Source: Chara braunii (taxonomy: Eukaryota; Streptophyta; Charophyceae; Charales; Characeae). Taken from it: a DNA stretch of 64,000 nt. Below are positions 63,318-64,000 of the stretch, one piece after another. A program made the translations under genes and the position numbers. The notes under the pieces are model-generated. The model ran no database searches and was not told where the DNA came from. It saw only the letters and a program-made list of their open reading frames with translations. Positions within the stretch are counted from its first letter, which is position 1. The number at the start of each line of letters is the position of its first letter. Location: positions 2,460,155 to 2,524,154 of the forward strand of contig BFEA01000060.1 of NCBI GenBank assembly GCA_003427395.1, written 5' to 3'.

Positions 63318-63519
63318 ACCACCAGTACTTGGCCCAGCTATCGACGCTGAGCCTGAAAACGGGCCGCGTGCCATTTCACGCCGACCCGCCAGCGCAACAA
63401 GAAAAAATTGTTTTGGCTGGCGGCACCAGCCTTTGAGGGCCGGCACCCCACGCCTCTGAAAGTTACGGCGCGTTAACGACAAGGCCCTGCGGACGATGTA
63501 TGGGCCAAGTACCGGTGGT
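63318..63519. mobile_element. TTAA-type MITE, 202-bp copy
   Basis: TTAA at 63314-63317 and 63520-63523. Ends ACCACCAGTACTTGGCCC and GGGCCAAGTACCGGTGGT. The interior differs from the 150-bp subfamily and carries AAAACGGGCC and GGCTGGCGGCACCAGCC. Confidence 0.9.
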
Positions 63520-63764
63520 TTAATGCAGTGGTCCAGGTTCGAAGATCAAAGTAAAATACAAAATACAGAAAGCCGCGCATTGGGTGCTGCCACAGCCTAA
63601 CTTACAGGAAATACGGGGGTTCAACCCTGACCACATGTCGAAAAGCAAGTCCGTGGGCACCCCATTGGGCGCCGCTACAGTCTATCCTACAGAGCTTCAA
63701 ACCCTGTCCACTTCTCTGATGCATCCAAATCAAAACACTCAACAAGTTACACTACACACAACTA

Positions 63765-64000
63765 ACATTAGCTCGACAAATCAACAGGCTTCTGCCAAAT
63801 CAACCCCCCCCCTCCATGTCACAAATCTCTTCAAAACTCGACAAACCAACAGACTTCTGCCAAATCAACCCCCCCCACCATGTCACAAATCTCTTCAGAA
63901 CTCGACAAATCAACAGGCTTCTGCCAAATCAACCCCCTCCTCCATGTCACAAATCTCTTCAGACCTCGACAAATCAACAAGCTTCTGCCAAATCAACCCC
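63765..64000. repeat. Satellite-like tandem repeat, period about 64
   Basis: The unit CTCGACAAATCAACAGGCTT, CTGCCAAATCAACCCCC, CCATGTCACAAATCTCTTCA repeats from 63,772 with three full copies and a fourth cut by the window end. Length differences come from the C-run. Confidence 0.95.

Overview
The window is an accessory, transposon-dense stretch of a eukaryotic nuclear genome. I could not identify one convincing intact host protein gene. A green-plant (streptophyte) origin is suggested by four things: TTTAGGG-type telomere arrays inside the sequence, a chromovirus primed from initiator tRNA-Met, plant-type L1 LINEs with a C-terminal zinc-binding (zf-RVT-like) domain, and an inserted tRNA-Tyr of plant-mitochondrial type. 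A charophyte such as Chara would fit, but that is inference. N runs and single-N junctions flanked by duplicated sequence show a draft assembly.

Layout. 0-5.5 kb: a TC microsatellite, low-complexity sequence and a broken hAT transposase gene (minus). 5.5-6.9 kb: a degenerate L1 LINE and a scrap of Ty3/gypsy RT. 6.9-18.5 kb: a nearly complete 11.6-kb Ty3/gypsy chromovirus (minus) with two LTRs, PBS, PPT and a flanking ACTT duplication. Its gag is split by a TTAA-flanked insertion and its pol has frameshifts. 18.5-29.8 kb: an inverted LTR remnant, a pile of 5'-truncated L1 copies (minus) and a decayed reverse transcriptase of another lineage. 30.4-35.7 kb: relics of other gypsy elements, one carrying a mitochondrial tRNA-Tyr inside its integrase. 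35.7-37.6 kb: an L1 copy (plus). 38-46 kb: mostly MITEs, tandem repeats, interstitial telomere repeats and a U6-like sequence. 46.8-51 kb: a three-level nest (L1 in a TTA-flanked MITE in a TTAA-flanked MITE). 51-59.8 kb: MITEs, microsatellites, tRNA-derived SINEs, a gap and a second U6-like relic. 59.8-62.5 kb: an L1 interrupted by three TTAA elements and by another LINE with a perfect 20-bp target duplication. 62.5-64 kb: a SINE with its own target duplication, two MITEs, a retroposon tail and a satellite running off the end.

The most informative signal is a family of non-coding elements with ACCACCAGTACTT-like ends that insert at TTAA. Because copies sit inside recognisable coding relics (chromovirus gag and an L1 RT), the TTAA duplication can be proven by reading the host frame across the empty site. 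Several other MITE families (TA-, TTA- and unknown-target types), two U6-like loci and the organellar tRNA insertion make the window a record of successive insertions, not a functional gene cluster. Boundaries of degenerate elements are approximate; identities were judged by eye.
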